A DNA stretch of 64,000 nucleotides from NCBI GenBank assembly GCA_949361645.1, contig OX442416.1, forward strand, positions 3,092,146 to 3,156,145. Reading direction: 5' to 3'. The position numbers and the translations under genes are program-made. The DNA comes from Spongilla lacustris. Lineage: Eukaryota; Porifera; Demospongiae; Spongillida; Spongillidae. Below the pieces are notes generated by a model. It was given only the letters and a program-made list of their open reading frames with translations. It was not told the origin of the DNA and did no database searches. Shown here piece by piece: positions 33,456 through 43,364 of this stretch (position 1 is its first letter; each line of letters begins with the position of its first letter).

Positions 33456-34562
33456 ATGAAGTTCATGGTTGCAAACGTTATTCTGCTACTGGGAATAGCC
33501 ACGTTCGCAACTGCAATCAATCACAAGAAAGTAGCACATTCTGAATCAACGAAGGAAAGATCCTACGAAGTCACAGAAAAGCCATCTTATGAAGTCGCGG
33601 GAAAGCCATCTTATCACGTGACTGAAAAGCCATCTTATCAAAAGCCATCTTATGAATCGATGGAGGAGCGATCCTATGAAGTGGCGAACAAGCCATCTTA
33701 TCGTGTGACTGAAAAGCCATCTTATGAATCGATGGAGGAGCGATCCTATGGAGCGACTGAAAAGCCATCTTATGAATCGATGGAGGAGCGATCCTATGAA
33801 GCGCCTGAAAAGCCATCTTATGAATCGATGGAGGAGCGATCCTATAAAGTGGGGAACAAGCCATCTTATCGTGTGACTGAAAAGCCATCTTATGAATCGG
33901 AGGAGCGATCATATGAAGTGACTGAAAAGCCGACTTATCACGTGACTGAAAAGCCATCTTATCACGTGACTGAAAAACCATCTTATCACGTGACTGAAAA
34001 GCCATCTTATGAATCGGAGGAGCGATCATATAAAGTGACTGAAAAGCCATCTTATCAAGTGATTGAAAAGCCATCTTATGAATCGATGGAGGAGCGATCC
34101 TATGGAGCGACTGAAATGCCATCTTATGAATCGATGGAGCAGCAATCCTATGAAGCGACTGAAAAGCCATCTTATGAATCGATGGAGGAGCGATCCTATA
34201 AAGTGGCGAACAAGCCATCTTATCGTGTGACTGAAAAGCCATCTTATGAATCGGAGGAGCGATCATATGAAGTGACTGAAAAGCCATCTTATCACGTGAC
34301 TGAAAAGCCATCTTATCACGTGACTGAAAAGCCATCTTATCACGTGACTGAAAAGCCATCGTATCAAATGACTGAAAAGCCATCTTATGAATCGATGGAG
34401 GAGCGATCCTATGAAGTGATTGAAAAGCCATCTTATCGGGTAACTGAAAAGCCATCTTATGAATCGGAGGAGGAGCGATCCTATGAAGTGGCGAACAAGC
34501 CAACAGCAAAACCCATGCGAAAGCACGGCAGGCAGAGGATCCATATTGGGCGGTCTAAGTAA
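33456..34562 (+). CDS. K6: secreted KPSYE repeat protein, longest copy
   Basis: Predicted 368 residues. The signal peptide is MKFMVANVILLLGIATFATA. The repeat body spans about residues 32-345 and mixes 16-residue SMEERSY units with plain 8-residue KPSYHVTE units. Two runs of three KPSYHVTE units (about 33930-34005 and 34280-34350) show local unit amplification. The tail is PMRKHGRQRIHIGRSK. The stop lies in the donor GTAAGT at 34559. A 91-bp intron (34559-34649) with a strong polypyrimidine acceptor (tttcctttcctgcag) would end the protein in Asn-Glu-Trp (stop 34657-34659). AATAAA at 34757-34762 could serve polyadenylation. It is the mirror paralogue of K3. The long antisense frame over it is a by-product of the 24-nt period. 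Confidence 0.9.
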   Translation: MKFMVANVILLLGIATFATAINHKKVAHSESTKERSYEVTEKPSYEVAGKPSYHVTEKPSYQKPSYESMEERSYEVANKPSYRVTEKPSYESMEERSYGATEKPSYESMEERSYEAPEKPSYESMEERSYKVGNKPSYRVTEKPSYESEERSYEVTEKPTYHVTEKPSYHVTEKPSYHVTEKPSYESEERSYKVTEKPSYQVIEKPSYESMEERSYGATEMPSYESMEQQSYEATEKPSYESMEERSYKVANKPSYRVTEKPSYESEERSYEVTEKPSYHVTEKPSYHVTEKPSYHVTEKPSYQMTEKPSYESMEERSYEVIEKPSYRVTEKPSYESEEERSYEVANKPTAKPMRKHGRQRIHIGRSK

Positions 34563-34649
34563 GTTATCCTATCAATACTGTAGTGTAGTATAATTTACCA
34601 TGCATGGATTCCGGCCTTGATTTTACATGACATTTTTCCTTTCCTGCAG
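34559..34649 (+). other. Predicted intron of K6, conserved in the family
   Basis: The donor GTAAGT begins two bases before the TAA stop completes, and the acceptor is ctttcctgcag. Equivalent introns: K3 10166-10259, K4 19362-19445, K8 42181-42246, K9 53203-53268, K11 61174-61270. Exon 2 supplies two more whole codons and a new stop (NEW, KEW, KKW or KKE ends). Confidence 0.75.
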
Positions 34650-34756
34650 TGAGTGGTGACCAGAAGAAGTGAATACCAATTAAAACCTGTTAACATGCTA
34701 TCAGCTAGTGAACATGTTACTGTAATGCTGTAATGCTGGAAGCTTTACTGGTTATT

Positions 34757-34762
34757 AATAAA
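34757..34762 (+). terminator. Polyadenylation signal of K6
   Basis: AATAAA about 100 bp past the predicted exon-2 stop. K3 has the matching TTTATT at 10061-10066. Confidence 0.5.
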
Positions 34763-34989
34763 TAATATGTCATACACTCAATACTTAAAGAGACTGCATA
34801 AGACTGAAGGAATGGGGGAGGGGGGGGGGGTGGGGTGGGATGGGGCACATGCAATTGCCACCCTCGTTTAAAGGAGATTTATACAAAGTCGCGCCATAGA
34901 AACATCACAGAACCTAAACATAAAATCTAACACGTTATGCCGGGCTTGCATGTGCATGCATGCGCATGCATGCGCATACGACACACACT

Positions 34990-36190
34990 ATAGATGCTTA
35001 TCACAGTATGGTGATTAGGCTACTTGCAATCTCAAAATAAGCATTTATGAAGCAATCACATGCTTCATCTACATCAATCCATCAGCTGTCTGATTCTCTA
35101 TCCATTATTTAAAAGTTTCAAATGAATGTTATGTTGAATTTTGCAACACACTGCAAAAGATTCAGAACTATAAGCACACGTGCTTCACAGATATTTTGCC
35201 CACCAACATTGATGTCAATTTATTCAAGATCTACATTCTGAACCTGATATCTCCATAGTACTTCACACATATTCGCCTGGAAATAACTGTGGAAATTTGC
35301 ACTTCATTTGGAAGTATGATGACAGCGAGCCAATAGAATTAAACAGTGCTTCGAAACAGCATCCTAGTAATTGAAAATGTAAAGCCTGTGCAAATCTCTT
35401 TGGTCTATAACTATGGCCTTTGTTGCTGTCAAATCTAGACTACCAAAGGGCATATTTGAGCTGAGCAAATCATGCCTCTTCCAGACCCACTTGATGGGCA
35501 TTACCTCTCATGCATTCAGTCAGAAATGTTTAAGGCTCTCAAACCAGTGTGGAACACAGACCAACACTTAAGAAGAGATCAAGTAAACAGAAAACATCTA
35601 CACTTACGTTTCATGGAAAGCTTCAACATGTCGAAAATGCAAACATTACTGTTGAGTGTGAAGAGTTTGGAATGTGGAGCCGAGTGATCAATTAGTATAT
35701 GCTAGAAAGAAGTTAATCTTTAATCTGCGTGAAACGATCCTGAATTCAGGATCGGTAAAATCCTAAATTCAGGATAGTGAGTTCTTCCGTTTATATAAAC
35801 CATTGCAGTGAAAATTAAAATAATTAAAGCATATAGAAGCTGTTTGTTTCAACAAGGGTGCAAACATTCTATAGCATGGAATAATTTTTATCATCTAGAA
35901 AGCTGCTCAAACTTCAAGGATGCATAAGCACGTTCGTTGCATGCTCTCGCTTACATAAATTAAACGATTAGCAATTTATAGTTTTGTAATGCTTACAAAG
36001 AGCATTGAACATATCAATTTTACTCCTTTTCACTACTTATCGGTAGTAGCACCTCCTCTTGGTAAAAGTTGTATTTTTATCAAACTTGTACACAAAATAA
36101 TAGAAAAGTGTAATTTATTATCACTGTCCGAGCATCCGCCCCTTCTTTTTATGTCCCAATAGTGCTGGTGACAGCATTTCTACCAATGCC
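34990..36190. other. Unique sequence beyond the palindrome, no gene
   Basis: Similarity to the left arm ends near 34988. A 71-codon frame at 35472-35687 (MPLPDPLDGHYLSCIQ...) has no known motif and may be a transposon remnant. Nothing else is supported. Confidence 0.35.
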
Positions 36191-36199
36191 AGGCATTTC

Positions 36200-36387
36200 T
36201 GCATCGCTCTCTGATACGATGAGCTGGCTCTTAAGTCTTTAAAGATATCCACAGGGGAAAATGTGCATGTGAAATCATTTAGAAATCATTCGTGATTGAA
36301 AATAACACACATGCACACTTGTATTGATTTTCGTGTGATTTTCTGTTAATCACACAATGATATCTAAATTAATGATTCGGCGCTCTT

Positions 36388-36421
<34 letters not shown>

Positions 36422-36545
36422 ACCCCTGTAGCTATGGCCAGAGCCACTTCAATCCTTCAATTTTCCAGCCTACTGCATCTACTAGTGATCTGCATGTTCA
36501 TGCGGTTTTATAATTCACCGTGATGAAACAGTATCACTTTAGGGC
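36200..36545. repeat. Partial copy of the KPSYE unit flank
   Basis: It matches the 6700-7000 and 9370-9660 flank (tacgatgagctggctcttaa, aatgattcggcgctctt, gtgatgaaacagtatcac), but a C run (36389-36421) has replaced or joined part of it and no gene follows. A short inverted echo (atcattaatttagatatcat) lies at 37093-37135. Confidence 0.7.
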
Positions 36546-37520
36546 AGTGATGCCGCGGCCAGCTTTTAACGTTTGGATATAAACGGTCACGTTCACGGCT
36601 GGCCGTTAGCCGTCAAAATTTTATACGGTCATGCAGTATTTATGCTATAGAAGTTTGGCATGCGCGTATCAATAGAAATGGTTCATGAACAGTATGGCAG
36701 GACAAGTGTGAAAGAACATTCAATTAACTAAAGTCTTTATTGCATTTGAGAAAGAGAACAGATTCAATCCTGGCTGGATCCATCCTCCATTGTCACAATG
36801 AATTTCAACTGGGAGAAAACTCGCTCGCACGTGGAATCCACGCGATAACACCTTCTTTTTCGCAAACAGAGCATAATCATGGTATGTCTCGTCCCCAGAC
36901 CCACATTCGGCAGCAGCGGATGGATTACATCACCGCTACGCGAAAAGTGGATGCAATATCAGACCGTGTTCCCTAAGGGTATACGGTCCCCCGGACCGAA
37001 TGACACCGGCGTCCGGTACATTAGACATTAAGTGGCTAAAGTTCAGGTTGAAGTAATTCTGGCCATAGCAACAGGGGGAAAAAAAGCGTCTAATCATTAA
37101 TTTAGATATCATTGTGTGATTAAACAGAAAATCAATAGATGCCATAAACCTTAACCACGGGATAGCAATTGATGGTTGATATTGTCAGCCAATGGTCGTT
37201 ATTGGAGTGAAGCACTTACGTACTTGGATAAATTCTTTCCTGCCTCCAATCACTTCAAAGGGACCAGTGGATCCTAGTAAAGAATTTTTGCAAGCCTGGT
37301 GTGCAATACTGTAGCTTCAATAAACACTGTGTTGCATTGGCAATTGTGTCACTTGTGCACATTTATTTCCCAAATTGATCTCATAGACATGAGGCATGCA
37401 CTTGCCACATGGAGAAATGAACTGAGTGCATTCTTCATAATGTATAGATAATTGGTCCAAATTCAATTTTGCCTATGCCATTGAAACCAAGACAGCTATA
37501 AATGTTGCAAATGTATTAAA

Positions 37521-37900
37521 CATGCAGATTTGGTATACCTCGCAGATTTGGTATACTTCCCTCGGACAATGGTCGAGAATTTGTAAATCATGTGATTGAA
37601 GGTTTACAGGCAATATGTTGCACACAGAAATACAACTAGTGAGTGGTCGACCTTGTCATCCACAGAGCCAGGGGTTAGTGGAATGTGCCCACCAAACACT
37701 TCAAAAGAAATTATAGAAGGAGAGATAGTGAAGAGCAAGCTGAAGACACCACCATGCATGAAGTGAATGGCTTCCAAAAATAGCCTGTATAAGCTCTTCG
37801 TTACTTTAATGCTGTTTGATTATACTTGCCTGGGAGGCATCACACATGCAGTAGGAAAAAAGCTGCAAGAGGTCACCTTTACTGGCCTAAGCATAACAGC
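37521..37900 (+). pseudogene. Retroelement integrase relic
   Basis: In broken frames the plus strand shows an integrase-core pattern: LPSDNGREFVNHVI, then VSGRPCHPQSQGLVE with a following AHQTLQKKL. These correspond to the second catalytic Asp region and the HPQ-G-E motif of LTR-retroelement integrases. Stops and frameshifts interrupt it. No reverse transcriptase or LTR was found around it. Confidence 0.65.
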
Positions 37901-38163
37901 TGACACAAGTATGTGACAAAGCGTATAGATATCATCAGTGCTGCGTGGTGAGGACTTGTATGCTGATACGATCTACATTGTGAGAGCCATGCACAATTCA
38001 TGCAGTGCAAAAAAAAAAAAAAAAAAAAAAAACTAGCACAGATGATAGCAGAACCATGGCTCACATTATTCGGATTGCTTATTTCGACTGGACTGTAATT
38101 AGTTGGTGTAGTATGCATTCTTACCATGGCCAGACGACAGAATTATGAACATATTTGTATATA

Positions 38164-38472
38164 TCAATTCACATAAATTCTGACACCCGGCGCGTCAGAT
38201 ACTACTATATAGTACCTGCTCCTTGGTGGGAACAACGAGGACGCCCGGCCCTCTGCATCAAGGCACGTCAAATTCATTAGCTGGATTTTGTTTCTCTTGA
38301 TGAACTGTCGCACTTTGTATTGCACAAAACAGGATTTTGAAGAGATTGTTTTTACACTCTCACCAAAGGTTGAATAGTACACGCCGCTAGTTCCTCTCTT
38401 TCCATTAAGAGGAAATTTCTCTGATAGGATTGCGTCAAATTCAGACTCACTGAAACCAACGATCTCAGCCAC
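38164..38472 (-). CDS. Hypothetical 102-residue protein fragment
   Basis: Open frame starting MAEIVGFSESEFDAILSEKF, with a KVRQFIKRNKIQLMNLTCLD segment and ending APGVRIYVN. Amino-acid use is protein-like, with few low-complexity stretches, unlike nearby frames. I recognise no family. There is no TATA box or polyadenylation signal near it, and GC-rich palindromic motifs (gctttaaatcggg) lie immediately upstream. It could be a first exon or a transposon-borne fragment. Confidence 0.3.
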   Translation of the reverse strand: MAEIVGFSESEFDAILSEKFPLNGKRGTSGVYYSTFGESVKTISSKSCFVQYKVRQFIKRNKIQLMNLTCLDAEGRASSLFPPRSRYYIVVSDAPGVRIYVN

Positions 38473-38582
38473 ATAATGATGATGAAAATCCGGTCCACCG
38501 GATTTTAACTCCCGACCCGCTTTAAATCGGGTTGACCGGATTTAAATCGGGTCACGGATTCAAACCGGGCCGTAACAAAGAC

Positions 38583-38725
38583 ACAGGCAGCACCAGTGTC
38601 TGTTGGAGGAGGAGAACATGGAGATGATGTAGGTGGTTGAGTGAGGGTGTGTCGTACCTGACCACACCCACTTGTGTACAGGTACCAGAGCATCCATATC
38701 CAACACGGCCTCCTACCTCCGATTG
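38583..38725 (-). pseudogene. Third copy of the unknown gene fragment
   Basis: Matches 15790-15955 and 32278-32440 (ggaggaggagaacatggaga, gtaggtggttgagtgaggg) with an internal deletion. It supports the view that this sequence belongs to a dispersed or duplicated unit. Confidence 0.55.
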
Positions 38726-38851
38726 AATTAGTGGTCATGCTTCTTAAAATTGCTGAATCATGTTTAGTGTTTTCAAAGTTTTGGGGTACCAGTACCAGTA
38801 GTATGGTGATGTCACTGATGTGCATGTACAATTCTGTATTACTTATTTTTG

Positions 38852-38885
<34 letters not shown>

Positions 38886-38978
38886 AAATGAAAAGCTGCA
38901 GGAAGACTAGACTTTATTTCTAAATGTAGTTGCTCTTCTGTCAGCTGTGTTTGGTATCAGGTCGATTAAAAAGTTGCT

Positions 38979-39348
38979 TTACTGGCACGGAGCAAGTGCA
39001 AGACCCCAAAATTTATTCTACCATTGAGAAATGGTGTCGTATGAAGTGCTGGAAATAGGAAGTCGATAGCCTTAACCGCTCGTAAGTTATAGTGACTCAA
39101 ACGCAAGGGAATTTTGTAACATTTTTATGTGCGAAGCGCAATTTTCTCGTGAACTGTCCCAGTATTGGGACAGTTCTGACCGAGCGCTTCGCATATATGT
39201 ATAAAATGTTATAAAATACCCTTGCGTTTGAGTCACTATAACTTACGAGTGGTTAAGGCTATTGACTTCCTATTTCCAACACTTCATATGACATCATTTC
39301 TGAATGGTAAAATAAATTTTGGGGTCTTGCATTTGCTCCGTGCCAGTA
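38979..39348. repeat. Hairpin A, about 370 bp near-perfect palindrome
   Basis: tggcacggagcaagtgcaag at the left returns as ttgcatttgctccgtgcca at the right. The centre is ctgtcccagtattgggacag. Almost the whole unit is stem. Confidence 0.9.
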
Positions 39349-39795
39349 TTACAACGTCCGATACCCCTCCGGGTTTACACCTGCCATAACTTTAGGTAGG
39401 AGTGATTAAATCGCTTCAAATTCGGTTTTTAGGTAGGGAGGTCCTTTACCTATCGATTTGTTCTGTTCGTTAATTTTTGTGCCTTCCGTTACGATGATAC
39501 AGTTGAACAAAGTATGTGCACATTCTCCCGCTTGATTTGCGCCAATGATATAATCACCATACATTGAGCAATTTGCCCAAATGATTGGCGCGAATCGAGC
39601 GCGAAACTGTGCACATAGTTTGTTCAACTGTATCTTCGTAACGGATGGCACAAAAATTAACGAACAGAACAAATCGATAGGTAATTATATAAAGGACCTC
39701 CCTACCTACAAACCGAATTTGAAGCGATTTGATCACTCCTATACCTAAAGTTATGGCAGGTGTAAACCCGGTGGGGTATCGGACGTTGCAATACT
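39349..39795. repeat. Hairpin B, about 445 bp palindrome
   Basis: acaacgtccgatacccc returns as ggggtatcggacgttg, with a loop around 39555-39580. It directly abuts hairpin A. Half of A follows again at 39796-39985, so A, B and half-A are chained. Open frames here are antisense images of each other. Confidence 0.88.
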
Positions 39796-40191
39796 GGCAC
39801 GGAGCAATTGCAAGACCATGCACAAAATGTATTTTACTATAGAAAAATGGTGTAGTATGAAGTGCCGAAAATAGAAAGTCGATAGCCTTAACCGCTCGTA
39901 CGTTATATGACTCAAACGCAACGGAATTTTATAACATTTTATATATATGCGAAGCGCAATTTTCTCGTGATTATTATATCGTATTTCAGCTAGATGTATG
40001 TGTAGCCTTGTCTTGTTGTAGAACGTTTTTTGTTGATTCACTGATAGCATGTTAACAGGTTTTTATTGGTATTCTCTTCGTCATTACTTCTTCTGATTAC
40101 TACTCCCTGCATGAAAAGAAGAATGACATGTAAAATCAATGTCGGAATGAATGCATGGTAAATTATACTAGATAAGATAACTTACTTAGAC

Positions 40192-40582
40192 CGCTCAATA
40201 TTAAATCCTCTGCCTGGAGTTTTGCTGTTGGCTTGTTCGACACTTCATAAGATTGCTTCTCCGTCGATTCATAAGATGGCATTTCAGTCACATGATAAGA
40301 TGGCTTTTCAGCCACTTGATAAGATGGCTTTTTCATCACTTGACAGGGTCGCTCCTCCATCGATTAGATGGCTTTCATAAGGTGGCTTTGCAGTCACTTC
40401 ATAAGATGGCTTTTGATAAGATGGCTTTTCATTATATATGTAGATGACTTTTCAGACACTTTATGCGATCGATCCTCAATTCGTTTATTCATAATGTGTT
40501 ACTTTCTTGTATTTAATTTATATTGCAGTTGCAAACGTGGCTATTCCCAGTGCAGAATAACGGTTGTAACCATGAACTTCAT
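40192..40582 (-). pseudogene. K7: decayed KPSYE gene
   Basis: The start at 40582 gives MKFMVTTVIL, but one base is missing in the ctgctactggg segment, so the signal peptide shifts to a stop. Within the repeats a deletion creates a stop (ccatcTAAtcgatgg region near 40365). Near the C-terminus a deletion in the PMRKHG codons shifts the frame again, although GRSK-like codons, the stop and the donor remain at 40192-40200. The exon-2 acceptor persists (tgcag then ggagtagtaa). The TATA box is intact near 40632. The copy is inactive. Confidence 0.88.
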
Positions 40583-41028
40583 TTCTTTCGTCGTCTTTTT
40601 GGAAGTGCGATAAAGACCTACAGCTTCATCTCTTTTATAGTTCCTGGTATGAACATTGATACTTGTAAAAGTAATTACTGCACATAATTCATAAATGCTT
40701 GTTGAGCGCAGTGTCTTTGTCCTGAAAGCAGACTACTCAAATGGCTTTGAGCGTGTATGTGGTCTGCAAGGCTAGGGAGATAGCCATTTGAAATATCAAT
40801 ACCCATTATATGGATCTTGAAAACATCTACCCATTGCAGTTATGTAAATTTGCATGCGCATACAGCAACCACGCCCACGTTATCTTACATCATATATCAT
40901 GTATTCGATGCGCCCAAGATTCCCAAGGCTATGCAGTACTAAACTCGCCTTTCATTCGTTACTATACAATATGAATGTGTGTACAACAATCATGCTTGAC
41001 CCGTAACTGCCAGTAGTTCATGGACGTG

Positions 41029-41032
41029 GTGC
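41029..41032. other. Empty GTGC target site
   Basis: Unit 1 reads ggacgtgGTGCatgattaag. In unit 2 the GTGC is duplicated around a Ginger-like insert at 51341-52112. Confidence 0.88.
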
Positions 41033-41348
41033 ATGATTAAGAAAATATCCCTTACACTCGAAACTATATCCTATGACGTAAGGATTATACACAGCGATGG
41101 AATCTGGTGTGATGATAGATAACATATAGGCGTGGATGCGTGGTTGCTACATCAATTTTACATACCTGCAAAGGGTAGACGCCGTCACTTGCACACCTTG
41201 CAGCGTTAACTACTAATGGATGTTGACATTTCAAATGGCTATCTCCCTTGCCTTGCAGACCAATACACGCTCAGAGCCATTTGTGTGGTCTGCTTTCAGG
41301 ACAAAGACATTGCGCTCAACAAATGTTTCGTTCATACCTGCATGGAAC

Positions 41349-41356
41349 TATAAAAG
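41349..41356 (+). promoter_or_regulatory. TATA box of K8
   Basis: tataaaag, 52-59 bp before the start of K8. Confidence 0.82.
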
Positions 41357-41407
41357 CGGTGAAGCTGTAGGTCTATCTCACTTCCAACTGAATAGACGAC
41401 GAAAGAA

Positions 41408-42184
41408 ATGAAGTTCATGGTTACAACCGTTATTCTGCTACTGGGAATAGCCACGTTTGCAACTTCTCTACAAATCAAACACAAGAAAGTATCACATCAT
41501 GAATCAATGAAGGAACGATCGTACGAAGTGACTGAAAAGCCATCTTACGAAAAGCCATCTTATGAAGTGACTGAAAAGCCATCTTATGAAAAGCCATCTT
41601 ATGAAGTGCCATCTTATGAAGTGCCATCTTATGAAGTGCCATCTTATGAAGTGCCATCTTATGAAGTGCCATCTTATGAAGTGACTGAAAAGCCATCTTA
41701 CCAAAAGCCATCTTATGAAGTGACTGAAAAACCATCTTACGAAAAGCCATCTTATGAAGTGACTGAAAAGCCATCTTATGAAAAGCCATCTTATGAAGTG
41801 CCATCTTATGAAGTGCCATCTTACGAAGTGCCATCTTATGAAGTGCCATCTTATGAAGTGCCATCCTATGAAGTGCCATCTTATGAAAAGTCATCTTATG
41901 AAAAGCCATCTTATGAAAAGCCATCCTATGAAGTGACTGAAAAGCCATCTTATGAAAAACCATCTTATGAAAAACCATCTTATGAAGTGCCATCTTATGA
42001 AGTGCCATCTTATGAAGTGCCATCTTATGAAGAGCCATCTTATGAAGTGCCATCTTATGAAAAGCCATCTTATGAAGTGCCATCTTATGAAGAGCCATCT
42101 TATGAAGTGCCATCTTATGAAGTGCCATCTTATGAAGTCGGGTTAAAGCACAGAGAGAGGACCTACAATGCCCACTCTAAGTAA
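41408..42184 (+). CDS. K8: secreted pentapeptide-repeat KPSYE/VPSYE protein
   Basis: Predicted 258 residues. The signal peptide is MKFMVTTVILLLGIATFATS, followed by LQIKHKKVSHHESMKERSYE. The rest is almost entirely PSYEV and PSYEK pentapeptides (15-nt units), with EVTEKPSYEKPSYE inserts, and no SMEERSY units. The C-terminus is EVGLKHRERTYNAHSK, different from the RKHGRQR tail of the other branch but again basic and ending SK. The stop overlaps the donor. A 66-bp intron (42181-42246) would give Lys-Lys-Glu-stop. AATAAA lies at 42442-42447. Roughly one residue in five is Tyr. The likely role is an extracellular fibrous, matrix or adhesive protein, inferred from composition only. K9 is a close paralogue. 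Confidence 0.9.
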   Translation: MKFMVTTVILLLGIATFATSLQIKHKKVSHHESMKERSYEVTEKPSYEKPSYEVTEKPSYEKPSYEVPSYEVPSYEVPSYEVPSYEVPSYEVTEKPSYQKPSYEVTEKPSYEKPSYEVTEKPSYEKPSYEVPSYEVPSYEVPSYEVPSYEVPSYEVPSYEKSSYEKPSYEKPSYEVTEKPSYEKPSYEKPSYEVPSYEVPSYEVPSYEEPSYEVPSYEKPSYEVPSYEEPSYEVPSYEVPSYEVGLKHRERTYNAHSK

Positions 42185-42441
42185 GTTATTTTAGTGCTAG
42201 CCTAGCCGCGATATTGATTTTACATGACATTGTTCGTTTTATGCAGAAAGGAATAGGCCCCAATGACGAAGAGAATACCGATCGAGTTAAAATGCTACAA
42301 GTGAACAATTGATACGTATTCAGTACTGTAATGCTGAAAGCTATATACTGATTATTAATAATTATATCACCTCTGCAAGAGACTTGGTACAAAGGGGCTG
42401 CATGGTACCCAGTGTATTTTAACGTATACATTAGTAGAGAT

Positions 42442-42447
42442 AATAAA
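42442..42447 (+). terminator. Polyadenylation signal of K8
   Basis: AATAAA about 185 bp after the predicted exon-2 stop, conserved at 53462-53467 after K9. Confidence 0.5.
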
Positions 42448-42545
42448 TAGAGGGATTGGAAACTCATCACATGAGCCATTCAATGCAATGGTATGCCCGC
42501 GGGCTATGTGTACTATATTAAGTGCGAATCACACTTCCAAACCTG

Positions 42546-43364
42546 TCAAATTCAGAGAGGTGGCATGGATTCGGGTCGACCAAGCCGCAGAAAGAAGCGC
42601 TTTTCCCCTTTAGTAGGCTTATGCTCTGTCCACCTTTATGCATTCTCTGTGTTGTTTAACACTAATATACTTGTTGGTGTGCTATAGACATTTTTTCTTG
42701 TTATGCATTTTATAATGATTTTTTTGCAAAAAAAAGATTCTCTGTAGGCCTTTATCGTCTTACCACCGCTAGCTATGCCTTTCATCACTGTGATCGTACA
42801 TTGCACAATCTTTTCTAGGTGGCGTAGTGAATGTTTGAGCGTCACCGGTTGAGCGGAAGGGTATAGTTATATACCATTTTGAGGGTCCGCAATCCCCATT
42901 TCTTTTACCTTTTGCACTGTTGATGGACAACCAAAATACTTTTCCGGTGATTGGTAAGAAAGAGCGAAACCGATAGTGTGGCGTAGGCGTACATGTAACG
43001 CTGTACATGCTCTATCAAAGTTGCACGATGGGAAAAAACATTTCGCTTTGATCGCCATCGTAAATACACCTGATATTAAATCGATGGGTGTGGCTTACAC
43101 AATGATTGCACCCAATTCGACAGCTACGTTCAGTACTGTTCATGTACTTAACTAGTTGGGCGTGGCCCTCCCTTCGCGTATTGGCGGAAGGTCGGGTTGC
43201 AAGCCTATACAGTACTAAGATTTGTTCTGGAGTGTTATGTAATATCGTTGTGAATATCGTTATGTTATTGCACATTCGGGTTGCGATTAGTGAGCGTTAG
43301 ATTACGTGGCGATAATGCAGTTCGTGTGTCTGCAGAGCAGCTGCTCAAGATATGTACATGTATT
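42546..43364. other. No confident gene
   Basis: Weak minus-strand frames at 42867-43058 and 42769-43008 have protein-like stretches (for example FALSYQSPEKYFGCPSTVQK) but no recognised motif, and they overlap in different frames. They may be a decayed exon. The sequence is otherwise unremarkable. Confidence 0.3.

Larger units (their letters stand above)
40985..42545 (+). repeat. Segmental duplication unit 1 (carries K8)
   Basis: A direct repeat of 51285-53565 (carries K9) and, partly, of 54240-54960 (K10 relic). Shared landmarks run from tgacccgtaa at the left to gtgcgaatcacacttccaaa at the right. Unit 2 is longer because of a 772-bp insertion. Confidence 0.9.

Noticed and set aside
33571..34509. 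A 312-codon antisense frame (MAFQSLHKMAFQ... type) over K6, and similar frames over K3, K4, K8, K9 and K11
   Set aside because: The 24-nt and 15-nt repeat periods leave two antisense frames free of stops by chance. There is no signal peptide, promoter or independent conservation. The sense frame has all gene features.
33456..34562. Orthology of KPSYE proteins to mussel foot protein 1
   Set aside because: Only the KPSY word is shared. The decapeptide pattern, the gene structure and the Glu-rich composition do not match. Kept only as an analogy.
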